Origin: Nitrosomonadales bacterium | Lineage (GTDB): Bacteria > Pseudomonadota > Gammaproteobacteria > Burkholderiales > Gallionellaceae | Length of the DNA stretch: 64,000 nt | Reading direction: 5' to 3' | Assembly: GCA_016214695.1 (NCBI GenBank) | Contig: JACRNY010000001.1 | Coordinates: forward strand, 1,054,001 to 1,118,000 | In this document: positions 52,512 through 64,000 of the stretch, piece by piece | How positions within the stretch are numbered: the stretch's first letter is position 1 | Layout of the letters: the number at the start of each line of letters is the position of its first letter | The notes under the pieces: model-generated | What the model was told of the DNA's origin: nothing | Seen by the model: only the letters and a program-made list of their open reading frames with translations | Database searches by the model: none | Program-made: the position numbers and the translations under genes

Positions 52512-54823
52512 ATGACCTCTCGCTGGTGGTTCTACCCTGCTCTTGTCGTTCTTGCTCTGCCGTTGCTGCCTATCATGTTGCTCGTGTTCGCAGCGATACT
52601 CACCTACCCGACACTGCCGACGCTGGAAACCCTGACCGACTATCGGCCCAAGATGCCGCTGCGCATATTCAGCGCAGAGGGCACCCTGATCGGCGAATTC
52701 GGTGAAGAACGCCGCGAGCTGGTCCGTATCGAAGATGTTCCCGAACTGATGAAGAAGGCCATCCTGGCGGCCGAGGACGACCGTTTTTACGAACACGGTG
52801 GCGTAGATTACATCGGGGTGCTGCGGGCGGCTTATTCCAACTTCTCCTCGGGCGGTGTGAAGCAGGGCGCCAGCACCATCACCATGCAGGTCGCGCGCAA
52901 CTTCTTCCTTTCCAAGGAAAAGACCCTGACGCGCAAGTTCAACGAGATGTTGCTCTCCTTCAAGATCGAACATAACCTGAGCAAGGACGAGATCCTTCAG
53001 CTCTACATCAATCACATCTATCTCGGCCAACGTTCCTACGGGTTCGCATCCGCCGCCCAGGTCTACTACGCCAAGACACTCAGCCAGCTCACACTGTCGG
53101 AGATGGCGATGCTGGCCGGCTTGCCCAAGGCCCCGGCAGCGTTCAATCCCGTGGTGAATCCTGAACGCGCCAAGGTGCGCCAGATGTACATCCTGCGCCG
53201 CATGCATGATCTGCACTACATCACGCAGGAGGAACTCGACCTGGCATTGAATGAGCCCATCCAGACCAAGCAGATCGCGCATCACCAGACTTTCGCCGTC
53301 AATGCCAATTATGTCGCCGAGATGGCACGGCAGGAGATGTACGACCGCTTCCAGGAGGATGCGTACACACAGGGCTACAGCGTCTATACCACCATCCGTG
53401 CGCAGGATCAGGCCATTGCCTATGCTTCTTTGCGCAAGGGCGTGCTGGAATATGACCATCGCCATGGTTATCGCGGCCCGGAAGGCTATGTCGACCTGAA
53501 AAAGAACAATACCGAGGAGTTGCTGGAGGATGCGCTGGAAGACGTTCCTGACAGCGACGACCTCATCCCGGCTGTGGTGCAGTCGGTCAATCCGAGAGGT
53601 ATTCGTGCCTACTGCAAGAACGGGCAGGTCGTGGAGATCCGCGGTGACGGCCTGCGTTTCGCGCAGCAGACTCTGGGTGAAAAACTGGCGCTGAACCGCC
53701 GCATCCGTCCGGGCTCTCTGATCCGCGTTTACAAGAATGCGCAGGATTTCTGGGAGATCACCCAGCTCCCGCAGGTCGAAGCCGCTTTTGTATCGGCGAA
53801 CCCGCGTGACGGGGCGATCTTTGCCCTGGTCGGCGGTTTTGATTTCTACCGCAACCAGTTCAATCACGTCACCCAGGCCTGGCGGCAACCCGGCTCCAGC
53901 TTCAAGCCTTTCATCTACTCCGCCGCACTGGAAAAAGGGTTCACTCCAGCCTCGGTCATCAACGATGCACCGCTTGTCCTCGATCTCTCGCAGACCGGCG
54001 AAGAGTTGTGGCAACCCAAGAATTTCGACGGCGAATTCTCCGGTCCGATGCGCATGCGCCAGGGTCTGACGCGCTCCAAAAATCTCGTCTCCATCCGCAT
54101 CCTGCAGGCTATCGGTCTGGACTATGCGCAGGACTACGTCACCAAGTTCGGTTTTGACAAACAGAAGATCGGCGCCTATCTCACCATGGCCCTCGGTGCC
54201 GGCTCGGTCACCCCCATGCAATTGATGGGCGGCTATTCCGTGTTCGCCAATGGCGGCTACCGTGTCACTCCCTATTTCATCCAGCGCATCGAAGACGGGC
54301 AAGGCAACGTCATCGCACAGGCTGCTCCGATCGTCGCAGGCGAGGGGGCGGAGCAGGTCATCGACGTGCGCAACGCCTTCACCATGGTCAACATGATGCA
54401 GGACGTGGTGAAGCACGGTACCGCCATGCGCGCGATGGAACTGGGCCGCCAGGACCTCGCCGGCAAAACCGGCACCACCAGCGACTCAATGGATGCCTGG
54501 TTCGCCGGTTTTCACCCGACCCTCGTGGCAGTCACCTGGATCGGTTATGACAATCCGCAAAGCCTGGGCGAGAAGGAGACCGGCGGCGGTGCGGCTCTGC
54601 CGATCTGGATGGGTTATATGGGACAGATGCTGAAAGGCGTGCCCGAAGTCGTGTACACCCAGCCGCCGCACGTCATCACCGCCCGCATCAACGACAACGG
54701 ATTGCGCGATCCGAACGGCAACCGCATCGAGTATTTCTACGAAGAGAACCCGCCGCAAGAACAGGGCGAGGTGATTCTGGAAGAGAACAAACCCTCCGAC
54801 ACGGTGAACGACCAGCTTTTCTG

Positions 54824-54824
<1 letters not shown>
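52512..54824 (+). CDS. mrcA: Penicillin-binding protein 1A (bifunctional)
   Basis: The 770-aa class A PBP has a membrane anchor near residues 8-30, a GT51 glycosyltransferase domain with catalytic E88 in AAEDDRFYEHGG, an OB-like insertion, and a transpeptidase domain. The latter has SxxK in PGSSFKPF (near 462), the SxN-like RSKN, and KTGTT near 651. It polymerises and cross-links peptidoglycan. The ORF overlaps the following gene by one base (TGATG). A long antisense frame (52485-54416) is only a shadow. Confidence 0.97.
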
Positions 54825-56578
<1,754 letters not shown>

Positions 56579-56583
56579 GCCTG

Positions 56584-57177
56584 TCAGTCGCGGAACCACC
56601 CGGCGATCACCGCTTCTGCCTCATCCATGCCCAGCTTCTTGAGACTGGAAAACAGTTGCACCGTGCATTGCGGGAAATGTTCGGCCAGGAATTCTTTCAC
56701 CTCGCGCAAAGTCCTGGTAGATTCCTGGCGGCTCAGTTTGTCCGATTTGGTCAGCAAAATATGGATGGGTTTACCGGTCGGCGCGAACCAGCCCAGCATG
56801 CCCTGATCGCGATCAGTCAGCGGATGACGTGCGTCCATGATCACCACCAGACCGGCCAATTCCTCGCGGGTCTGCAGGTACTCGCTCAGCAGATGCTCCC
56901 AGTGTGCCTGCACTTCCGGCGGCACTTTGGCATAGCCATAGCCGGGCAGGTCGACCAGATAGTTGTTGTTGCCCAGCGCAAAGTAGTTCAGGTGCTGTGT
57001 GCGTCCCGGCGTCTTGCTGGTGTAGGCCAGCCGCGTGTGGTTGGCCAGCGTGTTGATGGCGCTCGACTTGCCCGCGTTGGAACGTCCCACGAACGCGACT
57101 TCCTTGCCGCCGTGCAGCGGCAAGTCTTTCATGTGATTGACGGTGGTGTAGAACTCGGCCTGCGAGAAGAGTCCCAT
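56584..57177 (-). CDS. engB: Ribosome-biogenesis GTPase YsxC/EngB
   Basis: This 197-aa small GTPase acts in large-subunit assembly. Nucleotide-binding motifs are visible: G1 [10 protein letters not shown]2 TPGRTQ, G3 [10 protein letters not shown] and G4 TKSDKL. The track adds 12 residues upstream; the ATG at 57177 gives the normal N-terminus ([15 protein letters not shown]). There is no recognisable Shine-Dalgarno sequence before it, and the sequence 13 bases upstream already belongs to a 122-bp repeat. Confidence 0.95.
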   Translation of the reverse strand: MGLFSQAEFYTTVNHMKDLPLHGGKEVAFVGRSNAGKSSAINTLANHTRLAYTSKTPGRTQHLNYFALGNNNYLVDLPGYGYAKVPPEVQAHWEHLLSEYLQTREELAGLVVIMDARHPLTDRDQGMLGWFAPTGKPIHILLTKSDKLSRQESTRTLREVKEFLAEHFPQCTVQLFSSLKKLGMDEAEAVIAGWFRD

Positions 57178-57190
57178 TATGAGCGCACCA

Positions 57191-57312
57191 ATAAATTCAT
57201 TTTTTGGGCGCATCGCGGCGTTGCACGGTGCTCGCTCCCTCGCCTACCTATCTGGTATGTCTCGGTCGCTGCACGCCGTGCGCCTTGCGCTGCATCCCAA
57301 AAAACTGGATTT
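57191..57312 (-). repeat. 122-bp dispersed repeat, copy B (hemL-engB gap)
   Basis: This copy is the reverse complement of the block at 39719-39840. Shared sequences include GCGCAAGG, CGAGACATACC, GGTAGGCGAGG and GAATTTA. The central TACC-agata-GGTA hairpin is preserved in stem but not in loop. It fills most of the 145-base gap between hemL and engB. Confidence 0.75.
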
Positions 57313-57322
57313 CCTGGCGCGC

Positions 57323-58606
57323 TCATTTCCAGGCCGCGAAGATCTTGTCGGCCGCCGCGATGGTCGCCGCGATATCGGCATCCGTATGCGCTGCCGACAC
57401 GAAGCCTGCCTCGAACGCGGACGGCGCAAGATACACGCCCTCGGCCAGCATGGCATGGAAGAAGCAGTTGAACGCGGCCTTGTCGCTGGCCATCACTTCG
57501 GCGTAGGAGGTCGGCACCTTGGCACTGAAATACAGGCCGAACATGCTGCCGATGGACTGGGCGCTGAACGGGATGCCGTGTTTCTTGGCGCTTGCGCTGA
57601 TGCCTTCGGTCATCTGCTTGGCGAGTTGGGTGAGCCGTTCGTAGAAACCGGGGGCTTGCACCAGTTTCAGTGTGGTCAGGCCTGCCGCCACTGCCACCGG
57701 ATTGCCGGACAATGTGCCGGCCTGGTACACGGCGCCCAGCGGAGCGAGACATTGCATGATGTCGCGGCGACCGCCGAAAGCGGCTGCAGGCAGACCGCCG
57801 CCCATCACCTTGCCCAGCGTGATCAGATCCGGCTTGATGCCGTAATGGCCGTGCGCGCCCTGCAGACCGACGCGGAAACCAGACATCACTTCGTCCAGGA
57901 TCAACACTGCGCCGTGCTTGGTGCACAGGCTGCGCATCGCATCGAGGAACTCGCGCTTGGGCAAGATCAAATTCATGTTGCCTGCAACCGGCTCGACGAT
58001 CACTGCGGCGATCTCGTTGCCGTATTCGGCAAAGGCTTTTTCCAGACCGGGCGCATCGTTGTAATCCAGCACTGTCGTCAGCGCGGCGATCTCGGCGGGT
58101 ACGCCGGAAGAACTCGGCTGGCCGAATGTCAGCGCGCCAGAGCCGGCCTTGACCAGCAAGCCGTCGGAATGGCCGTGATAGCAACCTTCGAATTTGATGA
58201 TGCGCGAACGTCCGGTGAAGCCGCGCGCCAGACGGATCGCGGTCATGGTCGCTTCGGTGCCGGAGCTCACCAGTCGCACCATCTCCAGCGACGGCAATAT
58301 CTTGCACAGCGTCTCGGCGATCTCAAGCTCAGCGGCGGTCGGTGCGCCGAAGCCCAAGCCTTCTGCGGCTGCGGCCTGCACTGCCTTCACCACTTCGGGA
58401 TGGCAATGGCCGACGATCATCGGACCCCAGGAATTAACGTAGTCGATATAGCGCTTGTCGTCCGCATCCCAAACATAGGCGCCCTTGCCGCGCTTGAAAA
58501 ACAGCGGCGTGCCGCCCACCGACTTGAACGCGCGCACCGGCGAATTCACGCCGCCGGGGATGAGTTTCTGGGATTGATCGAAGAGTTCCTGATTATGCGA
58601 TGTCAT
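57323..58606 (-). CDS. hemL: Glutamate-1-semialdehyde 2,1-aminomutase
   Basis: The 427-aa PLP enzyme makes 5-aminolevulinate in the C5 pathway. The PLP lysine is K266 in [14 protein letters not shown], and [17 protein letters not shown] and [11 protein letters not shown] are conserved. The ATG at 58606 overlaps the thiE stop by 4 bases (ATGA), so the track's 23-residue extension is discarded. With hemB and hemE it gives three tetrapyrrole genes in the window, though not in one operon. Confidence 0.96.
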   Translation of the reverse strand: MTSHNQELFDQSQKLIPGGVNSPVRAFKSVGGTPLFFKRGKGAYVWDADDKRYIDYVNSWGPMIVGHCHPEVVKAVQAAAAEGLGFGAPTAAELEIAETLCKILPSLEMVRLVSSGTEATMTAIRLARGFTGRSRIIKFEGCYHGHSDGLLVKAGSGALTFGQPSSSGVPAEIAALTTVLDYNDAPGLEKAFAEYGNEIAAVIVEPVAGNMNLILPKREFLDAMRSLCTKHGAVLILDEVMSGFRVGLQGAHGHYGIKPDLITLGKVMGGGLPAAAFGGRRDIMQCLAPLGAVYQAGTLSGNPVAVAAGLTTLKLVQAPGFYERLTQLAKQMTEGISASAKKHGIPFSAQSIGSMFGLYFSAKVPTSYAEVMASDKAAFNCFFHAMLAEGVYLAPSAFEAGFVSAAHTDADIAATIAAADKIFAAWK

Positions 58607-59244
58607 GCTGTTCTGCCTTGCCTGAATAGATTGGAAAATTCCCTTGCTGCCTGTTCGATGTCCGCCGCGTCCCACAACGCCGTGATCACTGCCAGCGCAT
58701 CCGCGCCGGCATCGATCAGCGCCGCGCCGTTCTGCGCCGTGATCCCGCCGATGGCGACGATGGGCAGATTCAATTCGGCGCGTACCGAACGAAGCAACTG
58801 CGCGTCCGCCTTCACCGCTTCGGGTTTCACGCTGGATGGGAAGAACGCGCCGAACGCCACGTAATCCGCACCCTGCCTTGCCGCTTCCAGGGCCAACGGA
58901 GCGCGATTATAGCAAGACACGCCGATGATCCCGGCCCCGCCCAACAATACACGGGCCGCCGCCACGCTGCCGTCCTCGCCGCCCAGATGTACGCCGTCGG
59001 CATCGACCTCCGCCGCCAGTCGCGCGTCGTCGTTCACGATGAAGGTGCAAGCAAACTCGCGGGTGAGTCGGCGCAAGGCCTGCGCCTGCTGCAGCCTCAA
59101 TCCTGCATCTGCGGATTTGTTGCGGTATTGCAGTACCTGCACGCCGCCCTGTAATGCCAGCCTGACCTTGCGTAACAGTTCCGCCGTATCGGTTTCATCC
59201 GGCGTGATGGCATAGAGACCGCCGATTATCCGCCGTGAACTCAA
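58603..59244 (-). CDS. thiE: Thiamine-phosphate synthase
   Basis: This 213-aa TIM-barrel enzyme joins HMP-PP and thiazole phosphate. Signatures are [41 protein letters not shown] and IVAIGGI. The start is a TTG at 59244 with GGAGA 5 bases upstream. It is downstream of thiD and translationally coupled to hemL. I see no TPP riboswitch in front of it. Confidence 0.94.
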   Translation of the reverse strand: MSSRRIIGGLYAITPDETDTAELLRKVRLALQGGVQVLQYRNKSADAGLRLQQAQALRRLTREFACTFIVNDDARLAAEVDADGVHLGGEDGSVAAARVLLGGAGIIGVSCYNRAPLALEAARQGADYVAFGAFFPSSVKPEAVKADAQLLRSVRAELNLPIVAIGGITAQNGAALIDAGADALAVITALWDAADIEQAAREFSNLFRQGRTA

Positions 59245-59279
59245 TCTGCTCTCCGAATCATGACCCTCACCTGTGAGTG

Positions 59280-59355
59280 TGTTGTTGGGGCTTTAGCCCC
59301 TTACAACCACGGCCTACCCCTTGCGGGTGCAATCCTCTCCCGCTTGCGGGCGAGG
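59280..59355. repeat. Palindromic element and dispersed repeat (copy 3) in the thiD-thiE gap
   Basis: The gap contains a stem-loop, GTTGTTGGGGC-ttta-GCCCCTTACAAC (59281-59307), with a small internal mismatch. It also contains CCTCTCCCGCTTGCGGGCGA (59334-59353), a member of the CCCTCTCCC-type family. No T-run follows the stem-loop on either strand. Confidence 0.5.
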
Positions 59356-59389
59356 AAGCAAACGTGAAAGTCAATTCTGAATCCTGCCT

Positions 59390-60226
59390 TTAATGGCGGG
59401 TCTCTTCGCCGACATCGTCTTCATCGCGCGCCCAGAACAAACGATCCGGGATGTGCTGCCCCATGCCGGGACGGAAGCCGTATTTGAGCGCTTCCCAAGT
59501 GTATTCCTGCGCTTCGTGCACCGCTTCCTCGATCGGCAGACCGTTGGCCAGTAGCGCCGCGATGGCCGAGGCCAGCGTGCAGCCGGACCCATGATAGATG
59601 CCGGGCAGGCGCGGCCAGCTGTCGCTGCGGATCAGGCCGCGTTCGCCGTACAGATTGTTGATGACCTTGGGCGTGTTCTCGTGCGTGCCGGTGATGAGCA
59701 CATATTCGCAGCCGAATTGCAGGATGCGCTTGGAGCATTCCGCCAGACTGGGATCGTCCGCCTCGTTGTCTTCGTCCAGCACCAGACGGCGCGCTTCCAT
59801 GCTGTTCGGGGTGAGGATGGTGGTCTGCGGCAGCAACAGTTCGCGCAAAGCATCCAGCATGTCCTCATTGGCGAGTTCGTCACCGCGACCGGAGGCCAGC
59901 ACCGGATCGAACACCAGCGGGATATCGGGATAGTCGGAGATGATCTCGGCGATGACGGCGATGTTCTCGACGCTGCCGAGCAGGCCGATCTTGAACGCCG
60001 CGACCGGCATGTCTTCCAGCACAGCGCGTGCCTGATCCGCCACCCAGTCGGCATCCACCGGCTGCACGTCATCGACGCCGCTGGTGTCCTGCACGGTGAT
60101 GCCGGTGACCACGGCCAGCGGATGACAACCCATGCTGGCGATGGTCAGGATGTCGGCCTGCATGCCCGCGCCGCAACTGGGATCGGTGGCCGCAAAAGTG
60201 AGAACTATCGGTGGAACATCGGACAT
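59390..60226 (-). CDS. thiD: Hydroxymethylpyrimidine / phosphomethylpyrimidine kinase
   Basis: The 278-aa ribokinase-fold enzyme phosphorylates HMP and HMP-P for thiamine synthesis. Motifs are DPSCGAGMQADI near residues 15-26, VVTGITVQDT, VFDPVLASGRG and the C-terminal anion-hole motif GSGCTLASAIAALLANG. A short acidic tail (WARDEDDVGEETRH) extends past the typical end. The gene precedes thiE with a 145-base gap that contains repeats. Confidence 0.95.
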   Translation of the reverse strand: MSDVPPIVLTFAATDPSCGAGMQADILTIASMGCHPLAVVTGITVQDTSGVDDVQPVDADWVADQARAVLEDMPVAAFKIGLLGSVENIAVIAEIISDYPDIPLVFDPVLASGRGDELANEDMLDALRELLLPQTTILTPNSMEARRLVLDEDNEADDPSLAECSKRILQFGCEYVLITGTHENTPKVINNLYGERGLIRSDSWPRLPGIYHGSGCTLASAIAALLANGLPIEEAVHEAQEYTWEALKYGFRPGMGQHIPDRLFWARDEDDVGEETRH

Positions 60227-60312
60227 GATGGATGGGCGGCCTGCTTTGATTGACGAGTGCCGATTTTACCCGAATCCTGAGGTGGGCGGAGCGGCGCACG
60301 CCAACCAGCATT

Positions 60313-60347
60313 CCCTCACCCCAACCCTCTCCCAGAGGTAGAGGGGG
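60313..60347. repeat. Dispersed CCCTCTCCC/GAGGGGG-type repeat (copy 4)
   Basis: CCCTCACCCCAACCCTCTCC, then CAGAGGTAGAGGGGG, lies in the rsmA-thiD gap (60227-60379), where the thiD promoter must also lie. It is the fourth copy in this window. Confidence 0.55.
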
Positions 60348-60379
60348 CAACCGATGTCGCTATGCGACAGGATTGTTAA

Positions 60380-61156
60380 TTACCTGCGCCCGCTCAGGTG
60401 GTTGGCGATACGGGTGAATTCGGCCACGCCCAGGTTCTCCGCACGCAACTGCGCGTCGATGCCCAGCCCACCCAGTTCAGCTTCCGTCAGCCAGACCTTG
60501 AGCGTGTTGCGCAGGGTCTTGCGCCGCTGGCCGAAGGCGGCGGCAACCACCTGCGCGTACAGCGTCTCGTCCTTGACCTCGATCCTGTCTGCGGGAATCG
60601 GGATCATGCGCACGATGGCCGAGTCGACCTTGGGTGCGGGGCGGAACGACTCGGGCGGCACATCGAGCAGTTTCTCCATGTAGAAGCGGTATTGCAGCAT
60701 CACGGACAGGCGTCCGTAGGCGGCGGTGGAATGCTCGGCGACCATACGTTCGACCACTTCGTTCTGCAACATGAAATGCATGTCGGTGATGCGCGCGGCA
60801 TAGTCGGCGAAATGGAACAGCAGCGGCGACGAGATGTTGTAGGGCAGGTTACCGACAATGCGCAGCGGTGTGCCCAGTGTGGCGAAGTCGAATTTCAGCG
60901 CATCACCTTCGTGGATGACGATCCTGTCCTGCGGGTAATCCGTTTTCAGACGCGCGATGATGTCACGGTCGATCTCGACCACATGCAGCTTGTTCAACTG
61001 CTTCAGCAGCGGGCGCGTCAGCGCGCCCAGGCCGGGGCCGATCTCCACCATGTTATCGTCCGCCTCGGGGCGGATGGCGCGCACAATGTCGGCGATGATG
61101 TTCTGGTCGACGAGGAAGTTCTGACCAAAGCTTTTTTTGGCCTTATGCCCGTTCAT
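60380..61156 (-). CDS. rsmA: 16S rRNA (A1518/A1519) dimethyltransferase
   Basis: The 258-aa KsgA enzyme dimethylates two adenines in helix 45 of 16S rRNA. It has [11 protein letters not shown] at the N-terminus, SAM motif [10 protein letters not shown] (38-47) and catalytic NLPYNI (103-108). The ATG at 61156 overlaps pdxA by 14 bases. It is the last gene of lptD-surA-pdxA-rsmA, a widely conserved operon. Confidence 0.97.
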   Translation of the reverse strand: MNGHKAKKSFGQNFLVDQNIIADIVRAIRPEADDNMVEIGPGLGALTRPLLKQLNKLHVVEIDRDIIARLKTDYPQDRIVIHEGDALKFDFATLGTPLRIVGNLPYNISSPLLFHFADYAARITDMHFMLQNEVVERMVAEHSTAAYGRLSVMLQYRFYMEKLLDVPPESFRPAPKVDSAIVRMIPIPADRIEVKDETLYAQVVAAAFGQRRKTLRNTLKVWLTEAELGGLGIDAQLRAENLGVAEFTRIANHLSGRR

Positions 61157-62114
61157 GTCGCACCATACCTTCTGCGGCCTTGATCGCCTCCAGCAGACTG
61201 CCGACATTGGCCTTGCCCGTGCCCGCCAGTTCCAGCGCGGTGCCGTGGTCGACCGAGGTGCGGATGAAGGGCAGGCCCAGCGTGATGTTGACGCCTTCGC
61301 CGAAGCTGGCGTGCTTGAGCACCGGCAGGCCTTGGTCGTGGTACATGGTCAGCACGGCATCACATTCCTTCAGGCGGTGTGCGGCGAACAGGGTGTCGGC
61401 GGGAATAGGCGCGCTCACGTTGAAACCTTCGGCGCGCAGCTTGTCCAGTACCGGAATCATCACTTCGATCTCTTCGCGGCCCAGATGGCCGCCTTCGCCC
61501 GCATGCGGATTGAGTCCGGCCACGAAGATGCGCGGCTGCGCAATGCCGAAGCGGCATTGCAGATCGCGCTGCAGGATGCGCAGGATATCTTCCAGCAACG
61601 GTTGCGTGATGGCATCGGCCACTTCGCGTAGCGGCAGGTGTGTGGTCACCAGGGCGACGCGCATGCCGCCGCCCGCGAGCATCATCACAACCAGAGGTGT
61701 TTGCGTCTGCTCGGCAAGGAATTCGGTGTGGCCGGTGAAAGGGATGCCTGCATCATTGATGACGCCCTTGTGTACCGGAGCGGTGACCATGCCCGCGAAT
61801 TCGCCGGACTGGCAGCCCTGCAGCGCACGACGCAAGGTCTCGAGCACGTAGGGCGCATTCGCGCTGTCCAGTTTCCCGGCCTGTGCAGGTCGTGCCAACT
61901 GAACATGCAGCACATTCAGCTTGCCCGCCGCCAAAGGGGTTGCGGGGGTGTAGTCATGTATGGCGACTTCGATGCCGAGTTGCGCAGCGCGCTGCTGCAA
62001 CAAGTTCTTGTCGGCGATCACCACCAGCGGCAGGTCATGCCCGGCGAGTTGCAGGCAAAGGTCGGGGCCGATGCCGGCAGGCTCGCCAGCGGTGATGGCG
62101 AGGGGTTGCGGCAT
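61143..62114 (-). CDS. pdxA: 4-hydroxythreonine-4-phosphate dehydrogenase
   Basis: The 323-aa enzyme works in pyridoxal phosphate synthesis. Conserved elements are [13 protein letters not shown] near residues 7-19, the metal-binding [24 protein letters not shown] and [27 protein letters not shown]. The start at 62114 overlaps the surA stop by one base. The track's extra 19 residues are surA sequence. Confidence 0.96.
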   Translation of the reverse strand: MPQPLAITAGEPAGIGPDLCLQLAGHDLPLVVIADKNLLQQRAAQLGIEVAIHDYTPATPLAAGKLNVLHVQLARPAQAGKLDSANAPYVLETLRRALQGCQSGEFAGMVTAPVHKGVINDAGIPFTGHTEFLAEQTQTPLVVMMLAGGGMRVALVTTHLPLREVADAITQPLLEDILRILQRDLQCRFGIAQPRIFVAGLNPHAGEGGHLGREEIEVMIPVLDKLRAEGFNVSAPIPADTLFAAHRLKECDAVLTMYHDQGLPVLKHASFGEGVNITLGLPFIRTSVDHGTALELAGTGKANVGSLLEAIKAAEGMVRHERA

Positions 62115-63415
62115 CAGTTCGCCGCGCTGCGGTATTCGATGAATGCGCGATCGCGCAACTGACGCAGCCAATCCTGGAAGGCATCGTCAGACTTGAACGA
62201 ACGGATGGCGTTGCGGGCACGCTGGCGCTTCTGATCCACGCTGACATCGGTGTTGCGTCGTTCCAGCACCTGGATCAGGTGCCAACCGAACCCTGATTGC
62301 ACCAGACCGCTCACCTGGCCGACTTTCAGTGCATCCATCCCGCCTTCGAATTCCGGCACCGTTTCACCGGGCGACAACCAGCCCAGATCGCCGCCTTGCG
62401 ACGCACTGCCGTCCTCGGAATGGAGCTTGGCCTGTTCGGCAAAATCCGCACCCTTGTCGATACGCTGCTTGATCTCCTGCAAACGGGCCTTCGCCTCATT
62501 CTCGGGGACCAGTTCGCTGGTCTTGATCAGAATGTGGCGCGCATGCGTCTGGGTGATGACGACAGGCGCGTCCTTGCTGCGGCGATCCAGCAGCTTGATG
62601 ATATGGAAACCGTTCGGACTGCGCAGCACCGGGCTCACCTCGCCCGGTTTCATCTTCTGCAGCGCTTCGGCGAACAGCGGCGGCAGGCGGTCTGCCGGAC
62701 GCCAGCCGATCTCACCGCCCTTGAGCGCATCCTGGGCATCGGAAAAGCCCGCCGCCACCTGGGCGAACGGCGCTCCGCCGCGCAACTTGGCCAGCGCCTG
62801 GTCGGCACGATTGCGATAGGTCTGGATCTTGTCTGCGCTGGCCTGCTCCGGGACGACCACGAGGATGTGCGCCAGCTCCAGTTCCTCGCCCTTGCCTTCC
62901 TGGCGCTCCTGGTTGCTCAGATAATTGTCGACGTCGTTCTCGCTGATGACCAGCTTGCTGTCGACCTCGCGCTCGCGCAGGCGCACAGAAATCATTTCAT
63001 TGCGCACTTCTTCGCGGAATTCCCTGAAATCGGTTCCGTCCTGCTCCAGCTTGCTGCGGAAGGCCGCCACCGACGGGAATTTGTTCTGTTGTGAGATGCG
63101 CAGGATGGTCTTGTCCAGTTGCGCATCCTCGATACGCAAGCCGCTCTCCCTGGCGAACTGCGCCTGCAACATTTCTATGATCATGCGTTCCAGCACCTGG
63201 CGCTCCAGAATGTTCCGGTCCGGCAAGGCGGTCTTCTGCTTCTGCAGCATCCTCGTGACACTGACCATGCGCTTGTCAAGCTCGCGACGGGTGATGACAT
63301 CATCGTTCACCACCACTTCGACGCGATCGACGGTAACGCGCTGCCTCTGCGGTTCTGCCGCGGAGGCAGCGATGGCAAAGGTGGCCAACAGGACGACGAG
63401 GATTTTTCTCAGCAT
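62114..63415 (-). CDS. surA: Periplasmic chaperone / peptidyl-prolyl isomerase SurA
   Basis: The 433-aa protein has a signal peptide ([19 protein letters not shown]), an N-terminal chaperone domain (about 25-170), two parvulin domains (about 173-275 and 284-382, for example [22 protein letters not shown]) and a C-terminal helix. It escorts outer-membrane proteins, including LptD encoded just upstream, to the Bam complex. Confidence 0.96.
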   Translation of the reverse strand: MLRKILVVLLATFAIAASAAEPQRQRVTVDRVEVVVNDDVITRRELDKRMVSVTRMLQKQKTALPDRNILERQVLERMIIEMLQAQFARESGLRIEDAQLDKTILRISQQNKFPSVAAFRSKLEQDGTDFREFREEVRNEMISVRLREREVDSKLVISENDVDNYLSNQERQEGKGEELELAHILVVVPEQASADKIQTYRNRADQALAKLRGGAPFAQVAAGFSDAQDALKGGEIGWRPADRLPPLFAEALQKMKPGEVSPVLRSPNGFHIIKLLDRRSKDAPVVITQTHARHILIKTSELVPENEAKARLQEIKQRIDKGADFAEQAKLHSEDGSASQGGDLGWLSPGETVPEFEGGMDALKVGQVSGLVQSGFGWHLIQVLERRNTDVSVDQKRQRARNAIRSFKSDDAFQDWLRQLRDRAFIEYRSAAN

Positions 63416-63438
63416 GTTCTCTTTCGGTTAATGGTGAT

Positions 63439-64000
63439 TCAACGCAGGCCCTGTACGGGCTGCTCGGCAGGCAAACTGTTCAGCTTGGTATAACCCGACA
63501 CACTGTTGCGCAAAGCGTCCAGCGGGTCGGAGCCGATGCGTACCAGGTCGTTCAATTCCAACTGCAGGAAGACGCCGGTGGAACGTTCACGGGTGGCGGT
63601 CGTGAAGCTTTGCGCCACGAAACGCATCGCCCAGCAGGCCTGATTATACTCAAGCCCGGCCAACGCTTCCAAAGAACGCTGGTCCTGCAGGGAGTAGTTC
63701 AACCGCGCCACCCCGTGCCAGCGGGAGTACAAGGGCCATTGCCCCGACACATCCGCCTGACGCAATGTGTTGCGGGTGAAACGGTAGCCGAAATTGAACA
63801 GTTTTCCTGCCTCGGGATTGTAACGTGCCCTGACGTTATACGATTCCGTATGCGCCTGATTCGGGTTGTACTGGTACAGGCTGTCCAGCGACCAGGCTCT
63901 GGTCAGTTTTCCGCCGATACTGAGCAGGATATCCGAACGGCTGGTGTTGCCTGTCGGCGTGGCCAGGTTCACCCGTGGTGCTGTGAAGCTGAAGCGTTCT
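63439..64000 (-). CDS. lptD: LPS-assembly protein LptD, C-terminal part (cut by window edge)
   Basis: About 186 C-terminal residues of the outer-membrane beta-barrel are visible. Amphipathic strands such as YNVRARYNPEAGKLFNFGYRF and WHGVARLNYSLQDQ are followed by LEYNQACWAMRFVAQ with a conserved Cys, then a final FLQLELNDLVRIGSDPLDALR. The frame continues beyond 64000 (ERFSFTAPRVNL). LptD inserts LPS into the outer leaflet. It heads the lptD-surA-pdxA-rsmA operon. Confidence 0.93.
   Translation of the reverse strand, partial: ERFSFTAPRVNLATPTGNTSRSDILLSIGGKLTRAWSLDSLYQYNPNQAHTESYNVRARYNPEAGKLFNFGYRFTRNTLRQADVSGQWPLYSRWHGVARLNYSLQDQRSLEALAGLEYNQACWAMRFVAQSFTTATRERSTGVFLQLELNDLVRIGSDPLDALRNSVSGYTKLNSLPAEQPVQGLR

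Noticed and set aside
52485-54416. 643-codon reverse-strand ORF over mrcA
   Set aside because: Shadow of PBP1a; the forward frame has intact glycosyltransferase and transpeptidase motifs.
59245-59389. TPP riboswitch upstream of thiE
   Set aside because: No CTGAGA or other conserved THI-box elements; the gap is filled by repeats.

Overview
The window is a compact, GC-rich (about 60%) chromosomal segment of a betaproteobacterium. Gene content and order fit the Nitrosomonadales, probably a Gallionellaceae relative such as Sideroxydans or Gallionella. This is inferred from shared gene order (mreBCD-mrdA-rodA-rlpA, argS-SPOR-dsbA, mrcA/pilMNOPQ-aroK-aroB-dgt-gltBD-hemE-priA, lptD-surA-pdxA-rsmA), from a bacteriohemerythrin and from a magnesium-type HemB. 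I see no prophage, transposase, CRISPR array or rRNA. The only RNA genes are one tRNA-Arg(CCG) and one candidate small RNA.

Layout. 1-12.1 kb: pteridine reductase (cut by the window edge), MidA-like methyltransferase, deoxyinosine glycosylase, bacteriohemerythrin, cca, slt, a 71-aa orphan, a TAXI-type binding protein, tRNA-Arg, a CoA-binding protein, and a tight dapF-DUF484-xerC-rlmI operon. 12.1-20.1 kb: two rhodaneses behind a palindromic promoter, then the rod-shape operon mreB-mreC-mreD-mrdA-rodA-rlpA-DUF1304. 20.1-27.9 kb: gatC-gatA-DUF3050-gatB, convergent with argS-SPOR-dsbA-SDR. 27.9-36.9 kb: a large sensory GGDEF/EAL protein, a NYN-LOTUS protein, two lipoproteins, a D-2-hydroxyacid dehydrogenase and priA. 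36.9-52.4 kb: hemE, gltD, gltB, dgt, a fused aroK-aroB gene and pilQPONM, all leftward. 52.5-64 kb: mrcA, a nucleotidyltransferase-like gene, hemB, a predicted sRNA, engB, hemL, thiE, thiD, and rsmA-pdxA-surA-lptD (lptD cut by the edge).

Functionally the window is housekeeping: envelope growth (MreBCD, PBP2, RodA, RlpA, PBP1a, Slt), outer-membrane biogenesis (SurA, LptD), type IV pilus assembly (PilMNOPQ), tetrapyrrole synthesis (HemL, HemB, HemE), glutamate synthesis (GltBD), tRNA charging and maturation (GatCAB, ArgS, Cca) and cofactor synthesis (ThiE, ThiD, PdxA).

The unusual material lies mostly between genes. The best candidate for something undescribed is a roughly 100-nt structured RNA between hemB and engB. 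It has a GNRA hairpin, a hairpin whose loop is an anti-Shine-Dalgarno sequence, and a terminator hairpin with a C-rich loop. Others are a 122-bp repeat present in opposite orientations in two gene gaps of 144 and 145 bp, a DnaA-box cluster upstream of priA, a terminator-like hairpin directly before gltB, a perfect operator-like palindrome over the rhodanese promoter, and the AroK-AroB fusion.
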